Shown here: positions 13,971-25,622 of the stretch, piece by piece
Layout of the letters: every line of letters starts with the position of its first letter
How positions within the stretch are numbered: the first letter of the stretch is position 1
DNA from: Streptococcus pseudopneumoniae ATCC BAA-960 = CCUG 49455
GTDB taxonomy: Bacteria > Bacillota > Bacilli > Lactobacillales > Streptococcaceae
NCBI RefSeq assembly: GCF_002087075.1
Contig: NZ_MWSM01000002.1
Location: forward strand, 1 to 46,706
DNA length: 46,706 nucleotides
Reading direction: 5' to 3'
The notes under the pieces: generated by a model
The model's database searches: none
What the model was told of the DNA's origin: nothing
What the model saw: only the letters and a program-made list of their open reading frames with translations
Translations under genes and position numbers: made by a program

Positions 13971-15872
13971 ATGATTATTTTACAAGCTAATAAAATTGAA
14001 CGTTCTTTTGCAGGAGAGGTTCTTTTCGATAATATTAACCTGCAGGTTGATGAACGAGACCGGATTGCCCTTGTTGGGAAAAATGGTGCAGGTAAGTCTA
14101 CTCTTTTGAAGATTTTAGTTGGAGAAGAGGAGCTAACTAGCGGAGAAATCAATAAGAAAAAAGATATTTCTCTGTCTTACCTAGCCCAAGATAGCCGTTT
14201 TGAGTCTGAAAATACCATCTACGATGAGATGCTTCATGTCTTTGATGACTTGCGTCGGACTGAGAAACAACTTCGTCAGATGGAGCTGGAGATGGGTGAA
14301 AAGTCTGGTGAGGACTTAAATAAGCTGATGTCAGATTACGACCGCTTATCTGAAAATTTTCACCAAGCAGGCGGCTTTACCTATGAAGCTGATATTCGAG
14401 CGATTTTAAATGGATTCAAGTTTGACGAATCTATGTGGCAGATGAAAATTGCCGAGCTTTCGGGTGGTCAAAATACTCGTTTGGCTCTAGCTAAAATGCT
14501 CCTTGAAAAGCCTAATCTCTTGGTCTTGGACGAGCCAACCAACCACTTAGATATTGAAACCATTGCCTGGCTAGAGAATTACTTGGTAAACTATAGCGGT
14601 GCCCTCATTATTGTCAGCCACGACCGTTATTTCTTGGACAAGGTTGCGACGATTACGCTGGATTTGACCAAGCATTCCTTGGATCGCTATGTGGGCAACT
14701 ACTCTCGTTTTGTTGAGCTGAAGGAACAAAAACTAGCTACTGAGGCAAAAAACTATGAAAAGCAGCAGAAGGAGATCGCTGCTCTGGAAGACTTTGTCAA
14801 TCGCAATCTAGTCCGAGCTTCAACGACCAAACGTGCCCAATCTCGCCGAAAACAACTGGAAAAAATGGACCGTTTGGACAAGCCTGAAGCTGGCAAGAAA
14901 TCTGCCAACATGACCTTCCAGTCTGAGAAAACGTCGGGGAATGTTGTATTGACTGTTGAAAATGCGGCTATTGGTTATGATGGGGAAGTATTGTCAGAGC
15001 CTATCAACCTAGACCTTCGTAAGATGAATGCTGTCGCCATCGTTGGTCCCAATGGTATTGGAAAGTCAACCTTTATCAAATCTATCGTGGAGCAGATTCC
15101 TTTTATCAAGGGTGAGAAGCGCTTTGGAGCTAATGTTGAGGTTGGTTACTATGACCAAACCCAAAGCAAGCTGACACCAAGTAATACTGTATTGGATGAA
15201 CTCTGGAATGATTTTAAACTGACACCAGAAGTTGAAATCCGTAATCGTCTAGGTGCCTTCCTTTTCTCGGGAGATGATGTTAAAAAATCAGTCGGCATGC
15301 TGTCTGGTGGGGAGAAAGCACGTTTACTTCTTGCTAAATTGTCTATGGAAAACAACAACTTTTTGATTCTGGATGAGCCGACCAACCACTTGGATATTGA
15401 TAGCAAGGAAGTGCTGGAAAATGCTTTGATTGACTTTGATGGTACCTTGCTCTTTGTCAGCCATGACCGTTACTTTATCAATCGTGTGGCAACTCATGTT
15501 TTGGAATTGTCTGAGAATGGTTCAACTCTCTACCTTGGAGATTACGACTACTATGTTGAAAAGAAAGCAACAGCAGAAATGAGTCAGACTGAGGAAGCTT
15601 CAACTAGCAATCAAGCAAAGGAAGCAAGTCCAGTCAATGACTATCAGGCCCAGAAAGAAAGTCAAAAAGAAGTCCGCAAACTCATGCGACAAATCGAAAG
15701 TCTAGAAGCTGAAATTGAAGAGCTAGAAAGTCAAAGTCAAACCATTTCTGAACAAATGTTGGAAATAAACGATGCCAACAAACTCATGGAATTGCAGGCA
15801 GAGCTGGATGAAATCAGCCACCGTCAGGAAGAAGATATGCTTGAGTGGGAAGAATTATCAGAGCAGGTGTAA
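13971..15872 (+). CDS. ABC-F family ATPase
   Basis: The 633-residue protein has two ABC domains and no membrane segments, the mark of ABC-F proteins that act on the ribosome E site (translation factors or antibiotic resistance proteins). Domain 1 has Walker A GKNGAGKST (residues 36-44), signature LSGGQ and DEPTNHLD; domain 2 has GPNGIGKST, LSGGEKARL and DEPTNHLD. A linker of charged helices lies between them, and a coiled-coil C-terminal region (about 540-633) follows, as in YdiF/Uup-type members. The ATG lies six bases from the -10 box with no ribosome binding site. The Rgg-type gene starts two bases after its stop. Confidence 0.9.
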   Translation: MIILQANKIERSFAGEVLFDNINLQVDERDRIALVGKNGAGKSTLLKILVGEEELTSGEINKKKDISLSYLAQDSRFESENTIYDEMLHVFDDLRRTEKQLRQMELEMGEKSGEDLNKLMSDYDRLSENFHQAGGFTYEADIRAILNGFKFDESMWQMKIAELSGGQNTRLALAKMLLEKPNLLVLDEPTNHLDIETIAWLENYLVNYSGALIIVSHDRYFLDKVATITLDLTKHSLDRYVGNYSRFVELKEQKLATEAKNYEKQQKEIAALEDFVNRNLVRASTTKRAQSRRKQLEKMDRLDKPEAGKKSANMTFQSEKTSGNVVLTVENAAIGYDGEVLSEPINLDLRKMNAVAIVGPNGIGKSTFIKSIVEQIPFIKGEKRFGANVEVGYYDQTQSKLTPSNTVLDELWNDFKLTPEVEIRNRLGAFLFSGDDVKKSVGMLSGGEKARLLLAKLSMENNNFLILDEPTNHLDIDSKEVLENALIDFDGTLLFVSHDRYFINRVATHVLELSENGSTLYLGDYDYYVEKKATAEMSQTEEASTSNQAKEASPVNDYQAQKESQKEVRKLMRQIESLEAEIEELESQSQTISEQMLEINDANKLMELQAELDEISHRQEEDMLEWEELSEQV

Positions 15873-15874
15873 AG

Positions 15875-16738
15875 ATGGAACATCTTGGAAAAGTATTTCG
15901 TGAATTTCGAACAAGTGGAAATTATTCTTTAAAGGAAGCAGCAGGCGAATCCTGCTCTACCTCTCAGTTATCTCGCTTTGAGCTTGGGGAATCTGACCTA
16001 GCAGTCTCACGTTTTTTTGAAATTTTGGATAATATTCATGTGACCATTGAAAATTTCATGGACAAGGCTAGGGATTTTCAAAATCATGAACATGTTGCTA
16101 TGATGGCACAGATTATCCCACTTTACTACTCAAATGATATTGCAGGTTTTCAAAAGCTTCAAGAAGAACAACTTGAAAAGGCTAAGAGTTCGACGACTCC
16201 CCTTTATTTTGAGCTGAACTGGATTTTGTTACAGGGTCTGATTTGTCAAAGAGATTCGAGTTATGATATGAAGCAGGATGATTTGGATAAGGTAGCAGAT
16301 TATCTCTTCAAAACAGAAGAATGGACTATGTATGAGTTGATTCTTTTCGGTAACCTCTATAGTTTCTACGATGTGGACTATGTCACTCAGATTGGTAGAG
16401 AAGTTATGGAGAGGGAGGAATTTTACCAAGAGATTGGTCGCCATAAGAGATTAGTGTTGATTTTGGCCCTCAATTGTTACCAGCATTGTTTAGAGCATCT
16501 TTCTTTTGACAATGCAAGTTATTTTGATGCTTATACAGAGAAGATTATTGGTAAAGGTATTAAGCTTTATGAGCGTAATGTTTTTCATTATTTAAAAGGC
16601 TTTGCCTTATATCAAAAGGGACAGTGTAAAGAAGGTTGTAGCAAAATGCAAGAGGCCATGCATATTTTTGATGTGCTAGGTCTCCCAGAGCAAGTAGCCT
16701 ACTATCAGGAACACTACGAAAAATTTGTCAAAGATTAA
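15875..16738 (+). CDS. Rgg/GadR/MutR-type transcriptional regulator
   Basis: The 287-residue protein has an N-terminal helix-turn-helix (about residues 1-60: LGKVFREFRTSGNYSL, then STSQLSRFELGESDL) and a long all-helical C-terminal part with repeat-like helices, as in Rgg regulators that sense short peptides. The start is ATG 15875 just after the ABC-F stop; an in-frame GTG-type start upstream at 15845 would overlap that gene. No small peptide gene is evident next to it, so it may be a stand-alone Rgg. Its likely target is the MFS gene 80 bases downstream, whose promoter contains an inverted repeat. Confidence 0.85.
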   Translation: MEHLGKVFREFRTSGNYSLKEAAGESCSTSQLSRFELGESDLAVSRFFEILDNIHVTIENFMDKARDFQNHEHVAMMAQIIPLYYSNDIAGFQKLQEEQLEKAKSSTTPLYFELNWILLQGLICQRDSSYDMKQDDLDKVADYLFKTEEWTMYELILFGNLYSFYDVDYVTQIGREVMEREEFYQEIGRHKRLVLILALNCYQHCLEHLSFDNASYFDAYTEKIIGKGIKLYERNVFHYLKGFALYQKGQCKEGCSKMQEAMHIFDVLGLPEQVAYYQEHYEKFVKD

Positions 16739-16800
16739 TTTTCCCAAATAAGGGAAAAAGAAAAAAGCTCCTTTCGGTTTTGATACAATAGTTTCAAAAT
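16739..16800 (+). promoter_or_regulatory. Hairpin and promoter between the Rgg-type gene and the MFS gene
   Basis: TTTTCCC and GGGAAAA (about 16740-16757) form a small stem after the Rgg-type stop. Further on, TGATACAAT (16781-16789) is an extended -10 box within an imperfect inverted repeat (TTTTGATAC and GTTTCAAAA, one mismatch), a candidate operator. Confidence 0.5.
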
Positions 16801-16817
16801 TTGAGAGGAGTTTTTAT

Positions 16818-17996
16818 ATGAATCGCTATGCAGTACAGTTGATTAGTCGCGGAGCTGTTAATAAGATAGGGAATATGCTCTATGATTATGGAAATAGTGT
16901 TTGGTTGGCGTCCATGGGGACTATCGGGCAGACAGTTTTAGGAATGTATCAGATTTCTGAACTCGTCACATCTATTCTTGTAAATCCTTTTGGCGGAGTC
17001 GTTTCAGACCGTTTTTCTCGTCGTAAGATTTTAATGACGATAGACCTTGTTTGTGGGATTCTTTGTCTGGCTATTTCTTTTATAAGGAATGACAGCTGGA
17101 TGATTGGGGCTTTGATTGTTGCTAATATTGTGCAGGCTATTGCTTTTGCCTTTTCTAGACCTGCAAATAAGGCCATTATCACAGAATTGGTAGAGAAGGA
17201 TGAACTGGTCCTCTATAATTCTCGTTTGGAGTTGGTCTTGCAGGTTGTAGGTGTTAGCTCTCCTGTTCTTTCCTTCCTTGTTTTACAGTTTGCAAGTCTC
17301 CATATGACGCTACTGCTAGACTCGCTGACTTTTTTCATTGCTTTTGTTTTAGTGTCTTTCCTTCCAAAAGAGGAAGCAAAAGTTCAAGAGAAAAAGGCTT
17401 TTACTGGGAGAGATATTTTTGTAGATATCAAGGATGGGTTACACTATATCTGGCATCAGCAAGAAATATTCTTCCTTTTGCTGGTAGCTTCCAGCGTTAA
17501 TTTCTTTTTTGCCGCTTTTGAATTTCTCCTCCCCTTTTCGAATCAGCTTTACGGGTCAGAAGGAGCCTATGCAAGTATTTTAACTATGGGGGCTATTGGT
17601 TCCATCATTGGGGCTCTTCTAGCTAGTAAAATTAAAGCTAATGTTTATAATCTTTTGATTTTACTGGCTTTGACAGGTATCGGAGTTTTTATGATGGGAT
17701 TACCACTTCCAAATTTGCTTTCCTTTTCTGGAAATTTAGTTTGTGAATTGTTTATGACGATTTTTAATATTCACTTTTTTACTCAAGTACAAACCAAGGT
17801 TGAGGGCGAATTTCTTGGGAGAGTACTGAGTACAATTTTTACCTTAGCTATTCTATTTATGCCTATTGCAAAAGGATTTATGACAGTCTTGCCAAGTGTA
17901 CATCTCTCTTCTTTCCTGATAATTGGAAGTGGTGTTATCATCTTGTCTTGTATATCGTTTATTTATGTTCGAACTCATTTTGAAAAAGAGACATGA
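16818..17996 (+). CDS. Major facilitator superfamily transporter
   Basis: The 392-residue protein has about 12 hydrophobic helices. The motif DRFSRRKIL between helices 2 and 3 matches the MFS cytoplasmic motif (usually G-x-x-x-D-R-x-G-R-R/K). It resembles macrolide or drug exporters of the MFS type that are common in streptococci, but the substrate cannot be read from sequence. GAGAGGAG lies eight bases before the ATG. Placement right after an Rgg-type regulator suggests regulated expression. A terminator follows. Confidence 0.85.
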   Translation: MNRYAVQLISRGAVNKIGNMLYDYGNSVWLASMGTIGQTVLGMYQISELVTSILVNPFGGVVSDRFSRRKILMTIDLVCGILCLAISFIRNDSWMIGALIVANIVQAIAFAFSRPANKAIITELVEKDELVLYNSRLELVLQVVGVSSPVLSFLVLQFASLHMTLLLDSLTFFIAFVLVSFLPKEEAKVQEKKAFTGRDIFVDIKDGLHYIWHQQEIFFLLLVASSVNFFFAAFEFLLPFSNQLYGSEGAYASILTMGAIGSIIGALLASKIKANVYNLLILLALTGIGVFMMGLPLPNLLSFSGNLVCELFMTIFNIHFFTQVQTKVEGEFLGRVLSTIFTLAILFMPIAKGFMTVLPSVHLSSFLIIGSGVIILSCISFIYVRTHFEKET

Positions 17997-18052
17997 GTCT
18001 GTTTGAGTTTTAAAAATAATTCCAATCTAAGTATTTTTTCAGCCCTTCTCGT

Positions 18053-20047
<1,995 letters not shown>

Positions 20048-20049
20048 CA

Positions 20050-21009
20050 ATGACAGAAGAAAGAAAACGTGCGCGTTTAATTTATAACCCAACCTCAGGG
20101 CAGGAAATTATCAAGAAAAATATAGCAGAAGTGCTGGATGTTTTGGAAAATATTGGCTATGAAACCAGTGCCTTTCAAACGACTACAGAACCTCTTTCGG
20201 CACAAAAAGAAGCTGAGAGAGCAGCCAAAGCTGGTTTTGATTTGATTATTGCTGCAGGTGGTGATGGAACAATTAATGAGGTAGTCAATGGGGTTGCCTC
20301 GCTCGATAAGAGACCTCGGCTTGCTATCATCCCAACAGGTACGACTAATGATTATGCGCGTGCCCTAAAAATTCCAATGGGTGATCCTGTTGCGGCTGCT
20401 CAGATTATTGCTAAAAATGAGACCATTCATATGGATATTGGACGAGCTTTTGGCGACAAATATTTTATTAATATTGCCGCTGCTGGAACCTTAACCGAAT
20501 TGACTTACAGTGTTCCAAGTGAAGTCAAGACGCGTCTTGGTTATTTTGCCTATGTTGCTAAAGGCATTGAAATGTTTCCTAAGACCAAGGTTCGTCCAGT
20601 GAGAATCACACACGATCAGGGGGTCTTTGAAGGAGAGGTGTCCTTGATTTTTGTTGCCTTGACCAATTCCATTGGAGGTTTTGAGCAGTTAGCGCCTGAT
20701 ACCAAGTTAGACGATGGTAATTTTACTCTGATTTTGGTCAAGACAGACAAGCTATTTGATATGTTGGGCTTATTGATACAGGCCATTAATGGTGGTCAGC
20801 ATGTCTCAGACGTCAATATCGAATACCTTAAAACTAGCAAACTACGTTTAGAAGTTTTAGATGACCAAGAACCATTTATGCTGAACCTAGATGGGGAATA
20901 TGGAGGAGATACCCCAGTTGAACTTCAAGTCTGCCATCATCACATCGAATTTTTTGTCAATCGAGACGAGATTAGTCAAGAATTTATTAGTGAAATAGAA
21001 ACGAATTAA
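20050..21009 (+). CDS. Diacylglycerol kinase family lipid kinase (DgkB/YegS-like)
   Basis: The 319-residue soluble kinase carries the DAGK catalytic loop GGDGTINEVVNG (residues 70-81) and PTGTTNDYAR further on. Members of this family recycle diacylglycerol from lipoteichoic acid synthesis into phosphatidic acid. ATG 20050 is chosen because it lies just behind ligA; the in-frame GTG-type start at 20029 would lie inside ligA. The ribosome binding site is weak (AGAAAG), so translation may be coupled to ligA. A separate C-terminal fragment of a similar kinase is present at 36634-36798. Confidence 0.85.
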   Translation: MTEERKRARLIYNPTSGQEIIKKNIAEVLDVLENIGYETSAFQTTTEPLSAQKEAERAAKAGFDLIIAAGGDGTINEVVNGVASLDKRPRLAIIPTGTTNDYARALKIPMGDPVAAAQIIAKNETIHMDIGRAFGDKYFINIAAAGTLTELTYSVPSEVKTRLGYFAYVAKGIEMFPKTKVRPVRITHDQGVFEGEVSLIFVALTNSIGGFEQLAPDTKLDDGNFTLILVKTDKLFDMLGLLIQAINGGQHVSDVNIEYLKTSKLRLEVLDDQEPFMLNLDGEYGGDTPVELQVCHHHIEFFVNRDEISQEFISEIETN

Positions 21010-21031
21010 AAAGTAAAAAGGAAAAATAAAA

Positions 21032-23311
21032 ATGTATAACTACCCTATGCGCATTCATTACCATCGCAAGAATGGTGAATACGACACTTGCTCTTTTGTA
21101 AAGAGTAAGGATCAACGAATTGATTTACTAACTTACCAAGAAGATTATTTTGGAGCCTTATTTAGCTTTGAACACCCAAGTGCTCATCCCTTAGAAAGCT
21201 TGAATTTTGTGGTTCACACAGGCCAAACTAGTAAAGAATATGCTATCCGTTTTAATCACTATCCCCTCTTAACAGAGGTCTGGATTTTGGAAGGCGATGA
21301 TAGAATTTATTATTCTGAAAATCCTGCAATTGCAAGTCCTTTCTATAAAAATCAAAATCCTTTTGCTTTTGACAAGGCTATCAATAGCGCTAGTTTCGAC
21401 CACCACTGGGGCTACCAAGGGGAATTGGGTTGCCGTGTAGAGGACAATCAGGCTCGTTTTGCTATCTGGGCTCCAACAGCGACAGAAGTGCAGGTTGTCG
21501 TTTATGAATCAGCTGCTAATGATGCTCCTGTTTGGAAGACCTTTGAGATGGAGAGAGGCAATAGCTACTCTTATAATCACAAGGACAATACAATCGGTGT
21601 CTGGAGTTTGGATGTTGAGGAAGATTTGACTGGTAAGGCTTATCAGTATCAAGTCCAATTCCCTCACCACCAAACAGTGACACGCGATCCCTATACCATC
21701 GCGACCAGTCCTGATGGCAAACGTTCAGCTATCCTGAGCCATGAAGAAAAGCAAGTTGCAAACTTCGAGGTCAAGCACGGTTCAGAGGCTACTTGGCGCT
21801 TGGCAAATCCATGTAAGGCAGTTATTTGTGAAATGCACATTCGTGATTTGACCAAATCACCGACCTCAGGTGTGGATGAACATCTTCGAGGAACTTTCTT
21901 AGGTGCTGCACAGACTGGAACAGTTAACCAGTACGGCCAAGCAACTGCTTTTGATTACATCAAGAAGCTGGGCTACAATTATGTTCAGTTGCAACCAATT
22001 GCAGACCGTCACAAAGAATACGATGAGGATGGGAATGTAACCTACAACTGGGGTTATGACCCACAAAACTATAACGCGCCAGAAACTAGTTTTTCAACTA
22101 ATCCAGACGACCCAGCTCAGGTTATTCGTGATTTGAAGACCATGGTTCAAGCTTACCACGATGCGGGTATTGGTGTTATTATGGATGTGGTCTATAACCA
22201 TACCTTCTCAGTTGTTGATGCACCTTTCCAAACAACTGTCCCTGATTACTATTATCGTATGAATCCAGACGGTACCTTCCAGAATGGAACAGGCGTTGGA
22301 AATGAAACAGCCAGTGAACACGAAATGTTCCGCAAGTATATGATTGATTCTCTTCTATACTGGGTTCAGGAATACAATATTGACGGCTTCCGTTTTGACT
22401 TAATGGGGATTCATGATGTCAAGACTATGCAGATGATTCGTCAAAGCTTAGATGAAATCGACCCTAACATTATCCTCTATGGAGAAGGTTGGGACATGGG
22501 AACAGGTCTTGCACCTTATGATAAGGCTAAGAAAGACAACGCCTACGAAATGCCAAGTATTGGTTTCTTTAATGACAATCAGCGTGATGCTGTCAAAGGT
22601 GGAGAAGTTTATGGTGCTATCAAGTCAGGTTTTGTCAGCGGTGCTGCGACAGAGCCAATTCTAGCCAAAGCAATCCTAGGAAGTCGTGAATTAGGAACCT
22701 ATACACATCCAAATCAGGTGCTTAACTATGTGGAAGCCCATGACAATTACAATCTTCACGATTTATTGGCAACCCTTCATCCAAACCAAAGTTCAGAACA
22801 AATCATGCGCAAGGTCGAGACAGCCACAGCTATGAACCTACTCATGCAAGGGATGGCCTTTATGGAAATCGGTCAAGAATTTGGTCGGACCAAACTGGTT
22901 GCGACTGGTGAGAATGGTGAGTTGACCCATGATGATAGAGAGCGTGCGATGAATAGCTATAATGCTCCTGACAGTGTGAACCAAGTCAACTGGGATTTGA
23001 TCAATGAGCGTCAAGACAGTATTGAGTTTATCCGTCAAGTCATCCGATTGAAGACAAAAACTGGTGCCTTTTCTTACTCTAGCTATGATGAAATTTACCA
23101 TCATGTCTTTGTGCATTCTGCGATTGAACATAGCGGCTGCCTTATCTATGAAGTTCATGGGAAAGAACACCTCTTGGTGGTTGTGAATGCTAAATCAGAA
23201 CCCTATCAATTTGAAAATGCAGGAAATTTAGCTATGTTGGTAACTAATAGTCGTTCAAAAGAAGATAATGTGTTAGATGATATTAGTCTAGCCGTCTTGA
23301 GTGTTTTATAA
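21032..23311 (+). CDS. pulA: Type I pullulanase, cytoplasmic
   Basis: PulA hydrolyses alpha-1,6 branch points of pullulan, limit dextrins or glycogen. The 759 residues start with an N-terminal beta domain, then CBM48 (AIWAPTATEVQVVVY, about 146-160), then the GH13 barrel. The type I signature YNWGYDP is at about 336. The catalytic nucleophile is the Asp in DGFRFDLMG (about 450), the acid is Glu in YGEGWDMG (about 485), and the third Asp is in VEAHDN (about 570). There is no signal peptide or sortase motif, so it differs from the cell-wall pullulanase of pneumococci. It stands directly before the glycogen synthesis operon, with its own terminator. Confidence 0.93.
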   Translation: MYNYPMRIHYHRKNGEYDTCSFVKSKDQRIDLLTYQEDYFGALFSFEHPSAHPLESLNFVVHTGQTSKEYAIRFNHYPLLTEVWILEGDDRIYYSENPAIASPFYKNQNPFAFDKAINSASFDHHWGYQGELGCRVEDNQARFAIWAPTATEVQVVVYESAANDAPVWKTFEMERGNSYSYNHKDNTIGVWSLDVEEDLTGKAYQYQVQFPHHQTVTRDPYTIATSPDGKRSAILSHEEKQVANFEVKHGSEATWRLANPCKAVICEMHIRDLTKSPTSGVDEHLRGTFLGAAQTGTVNQYGQATAFDYIKKLGYNYVQLQPIADRHKEYDEDGNVTYNWGYDPQNYNAPETSFSTNPDDPAQVIRDLKTMVQAYHDAGIGVIMDVVYNHTFSVVDAPFQTTVPDYYYRMNPDGTFQNGTGVGNETASEHEMFRKYMIDSLLYWVQEYNIDGFRFDLMGIHDVKTMQMIRQSLDEIDPNIILYGEGWDMGTGLAPYDKAKKDNAYEMPSIGFFNDNQRDAVKGGEVYGAIKSGFVSGAATEPILAKAILGSRELGTYTHPNQVLNYVEAHDNYNLHDLLATLHPNQSSEQIMRKVETATAMNLLMQGMAFMEIGQEFGRTKLVATGENGELTHDDRERAMNSYNAPDSVNQVNWDLINERQDSIEFIRQVIRLKTKTGAFSYSSYDEIYHHVFVHSAIEHSGCLIYEVHGKEHLLVVVNAKSEPYQFENAGNLAMLVTNSRSKEDNVLDDISLAVLSVL

Positions 23312-23427
23312 AGACCATCTATCTCGCTATTCTAACACATCATTGGAAGTGAACGAATAGAAAGAACTTAGCTGATAACTCACTTGTATAGAAAATTTGA
23401 TAAATATTTTCATCAAACGTGTAAAAT

Positions 23428-23459
23428 CAGGAAATTGTTTTCCTGGTTTTATTTTTTGC
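23428..23459 (+). terminator. Terminator of pulA
   Basis: CAGGAAA and TTTCCTG form a 7-bp stem with a four-base loop, followed by GTTTTATTTTTT. The 115 bases between the pulA stop and this stem hold nothing recognisable. Confidence 0.7.
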
Positions 23460-23625
23460 TATAAAAAAATAATATTGGTAGCAAAAATACGAACTTTTTG
23501 GTATTATAGTAGAGAAAAGAAAGGCGTTTTCACATTTTTTTGAAAAAATATTGCTTTACAATTGAACGAGAAAGTGAACTTTTTGTAGATTTTCAAAATA
23601 ATTTTAAAGAAGTATAGTAATTTAC

Positions 23626-23676
23626 TTGAATCTTCCCTAAAAAGGTAGTATAATAAATCTATAGAAAACGCTTACA
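23626..23676 (+). promoter_or_regulatory. glg operon promoter with a cre-like site
   Basis: TTGAAT (23626-23631) and TATAAT (23649-23654) are 17 bases apart. TAGAAAACGCTTACA at 23662-23676 matches the CcpA operator WTGNAANCGNWNNCW except for the second base, and covers the expected mRNA start. This suggests carbon catabolite repression of glycogen synthesis. A weaker possible cre (core TGAAAACGC on the minus strand) is near 23522-23533. Confidence 0.7.
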
Positions 23677-23693
23677 GAGAAAGAGGAGGTATT

Positions 23694-25622
23694 ATGGATA
23701 AAAGAGAAGCTTTGCGCACCTTTATGACAGGAGAAAATTTTCACCTTCAGCATTATCTAGGAGCACATAAAGAGCAAGTGAATGGAGAGTATGGCTATAC
23801 TTTCCGTGTTTGGGCTCCCAATGCTCAGGCTGTCCACTTGGTGGGGGATTTCACCAACTGGATTGAGGGTCAGATTCCAATGGTAAGAAATGACTTTGGG
23901 GTCTGGGAAGTCTTTACCAACATGGCTCAAGAAGGGCATATTTACAAATATCATGTCACACGTCAAAATGGTCATCAACTGATGAAAATTGACCCTTTTG
24001 CTGTCAGATATGAGGCTCGTCCAGGAACAGGGGCAATCGTAACAGAGCTTCCTGAGAAGAAATGGAGGGATGGACTTTGGCTGGCACGAAGAAAACGTTG
24101 GGGCTTTGCTGAACGTCCTGTCAATATCTATGAAGTTCACGCTGGCTCATGGAAAAGAAATCCTGATGGTAGTCCTTATAGTTTTTCCCAGCTCAAGGAT
24201 GAACTCATTCCTTATCTCGTTGAAATGAACTATACTCATATTGAGTTTATGCCCTTGATGTCCCACCCTTTGGGGTTGAGTTGGGGGTACCAGCTTATGG
24301 GTTACTTCGCTTTAGAGCATGCCTATGGTCGTCCTGAAGAGTTTCAAGATTTTGTCGAGGAGTGTCATATCCATAATATTGGGGTTATCGTAGACTGGGT
24401 ACCTGGTCATTTCACCATTAATGATGATGCCTTAGCCTATTATGATGGGACACCGACTTTTGAATACCAAGACCATAATAAGGCTCATAACTATGGTTGG
24501 GGCGCTCTCAATTTTGACCTTGGAAAAAATGAAGTCCAGTCCTTCTTAATTTCTTGTATTAAGCATTGGATCGATGTCTATCATTTGGATGGTATTCGTG
24601 TGGATGCTGTTAGCAACATGCTTTATTTGGACTATGATGATGCTCCATGGACACCTAATAAAGATGGGGGAAATCTCAACTATGAAGGTTATTATTTCCT
24701 TCAACGCTTGAATGAGATTATTAAGTTAGAATATCCAGATGTGATGATGATTGCAGAAGAAAGTTCGTCTGCAACCAAGATTACAGGAATGAAAGAGCTT
24801 GGTGGTCTAGGATTTGACTACAAATGGAACATGGGCTGGATGAATGATATCCTCCGTTTCTACGAAGAAGACCCAATTTACCGTAAGTATGACTTTAATT
24901 TGGTGACTTTTAGCTTTATGTATGTTTTCAATGAAAACTATCTCTTACCATTTTCACACGATGAAGTGGTTCATGGCAAGAAGAGTATGATGCATAAGAT
25001 GTGGGGAGATCGTTACAATCAATTCGCAGGCTTGCGCAATCTCTATACGTACCAAATTTGTCACCCTGGTAAGAAATTGCTCTTCATGGGTAGCGAATAT
25101 GGTCAATTCCTAGAATGGAAATCTGAAGAACAGTTGGAATGGTCTAACCTAGAAGACCCAATGAATGCTAAGATGAAGTATTTCACTTCTCAGCTAAACC
25201 AGTTTTACAAAGACAACCGCTGTCTGTGGGAAATTGATACCAGCTATGATGGTATTGAAATCATTGATGCGGATAATCGAGACCAGAGTGTTCTTTCCTT
25301 TATTCGTAAGGGTAAAAAGGGAGAAATGCTAGTCTGCGTCTTTAATATGGCACCTGTTGAACGGAAAGATTTTACAATCGGACTACCCGTTGCAGGAATT
25401 TACGAAGAAGTCTGGAATACTGAGCTAGAAGAGTGGGGAGGCGTTTGGAAAGAACATAATCAAACTGTTCAAACGCAAGAAGGACTATGGAAAGATTATG
25501 AGCAGACCTTAACCTTTACCCTACCGGCTATGGGAGCTAGTGTATGGAAAATCAAACGCCGCTTGAAATCTACTAAAACCGTCACAAATAAAAACCAAAA
25601 AGGAGTAGAAAATGAAGAATGA
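23694..25622 (+). CDS. glgB: 1,4-alpha-glucan branching enzyme
   Basis: GlgB moves alpha-1,4 chains to alpha-1,6 positions to branch glycogen. The 642-residue enzyme has an N-terminal CBM48 ([18 protein letters not shown], about 38-55) and a GH13 barrel with the nucleophile Asp in [12 protein letters not shown] (about 300-311), the acid Glu in MIAEESS (about 352) and [12 protein letters not shown] (about 421-432). AGAGGAGG lies seven bases before the ATG. It is first of four overlapping genes: its last 11 bases overlap glgC. Expression should depend on the promoter and cre-like site upstream. Confidence 0.96.
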   Translation: MDKREALRTFMTGENFHLQHYLGAHKEQVNGEYGYTFRVWAPNAQAVHLVGDFTNWIEGQIPMVRNDFGVWEVFTNMAQEGHIYKYHVTRQNGHQLMKIDPFAVRYEARPGTGAIVTELPEKKWRDGLWLARRKRWGFAERPVNIYEVHAGSWKRNPDGSPYSFSQLKDELIPYLVEMNYTHIEFMPLMSHPLGLSWGYQLMGYFALEHAYGRPEEFQDFVEECHIHNIGVIVDWVPGHFTINDDALAYYDGTPTFEYQDHNKAHNYGWGALNFDLGKNEVQSFLISCIKHWIDVYHLDGIRVDAVSNMLYLDYDDAPWTPNKDGGNLNYEGYYFLQRLNEIIKLEYPDVMMIAEESSSATKITGMKELGGLGFDYKWNMGWMNDILRFYEEDPIYRKYDFNLVTFSFMYVFNENYLLPFSHDEVVHGKKSMMHKMWGDRYNQFAGLRNLYTYQICHPGKKLLFMGSEYGQFLEWKSEEQLEWSNLEDPMNAKMKYFTSQLNQFYKDNRCLWEIDTSYDGIEIIDADNRDQSVLSFIRKGKKGEMLVCVFNMAPVERKDFTIGLPVAGIYEEVWNTELEEWGGVWKEHNQTVQTQEGLWKDYEQTLTFTLPAMGASVWKIKRRLKSTKTVTNKNQKGVENEE

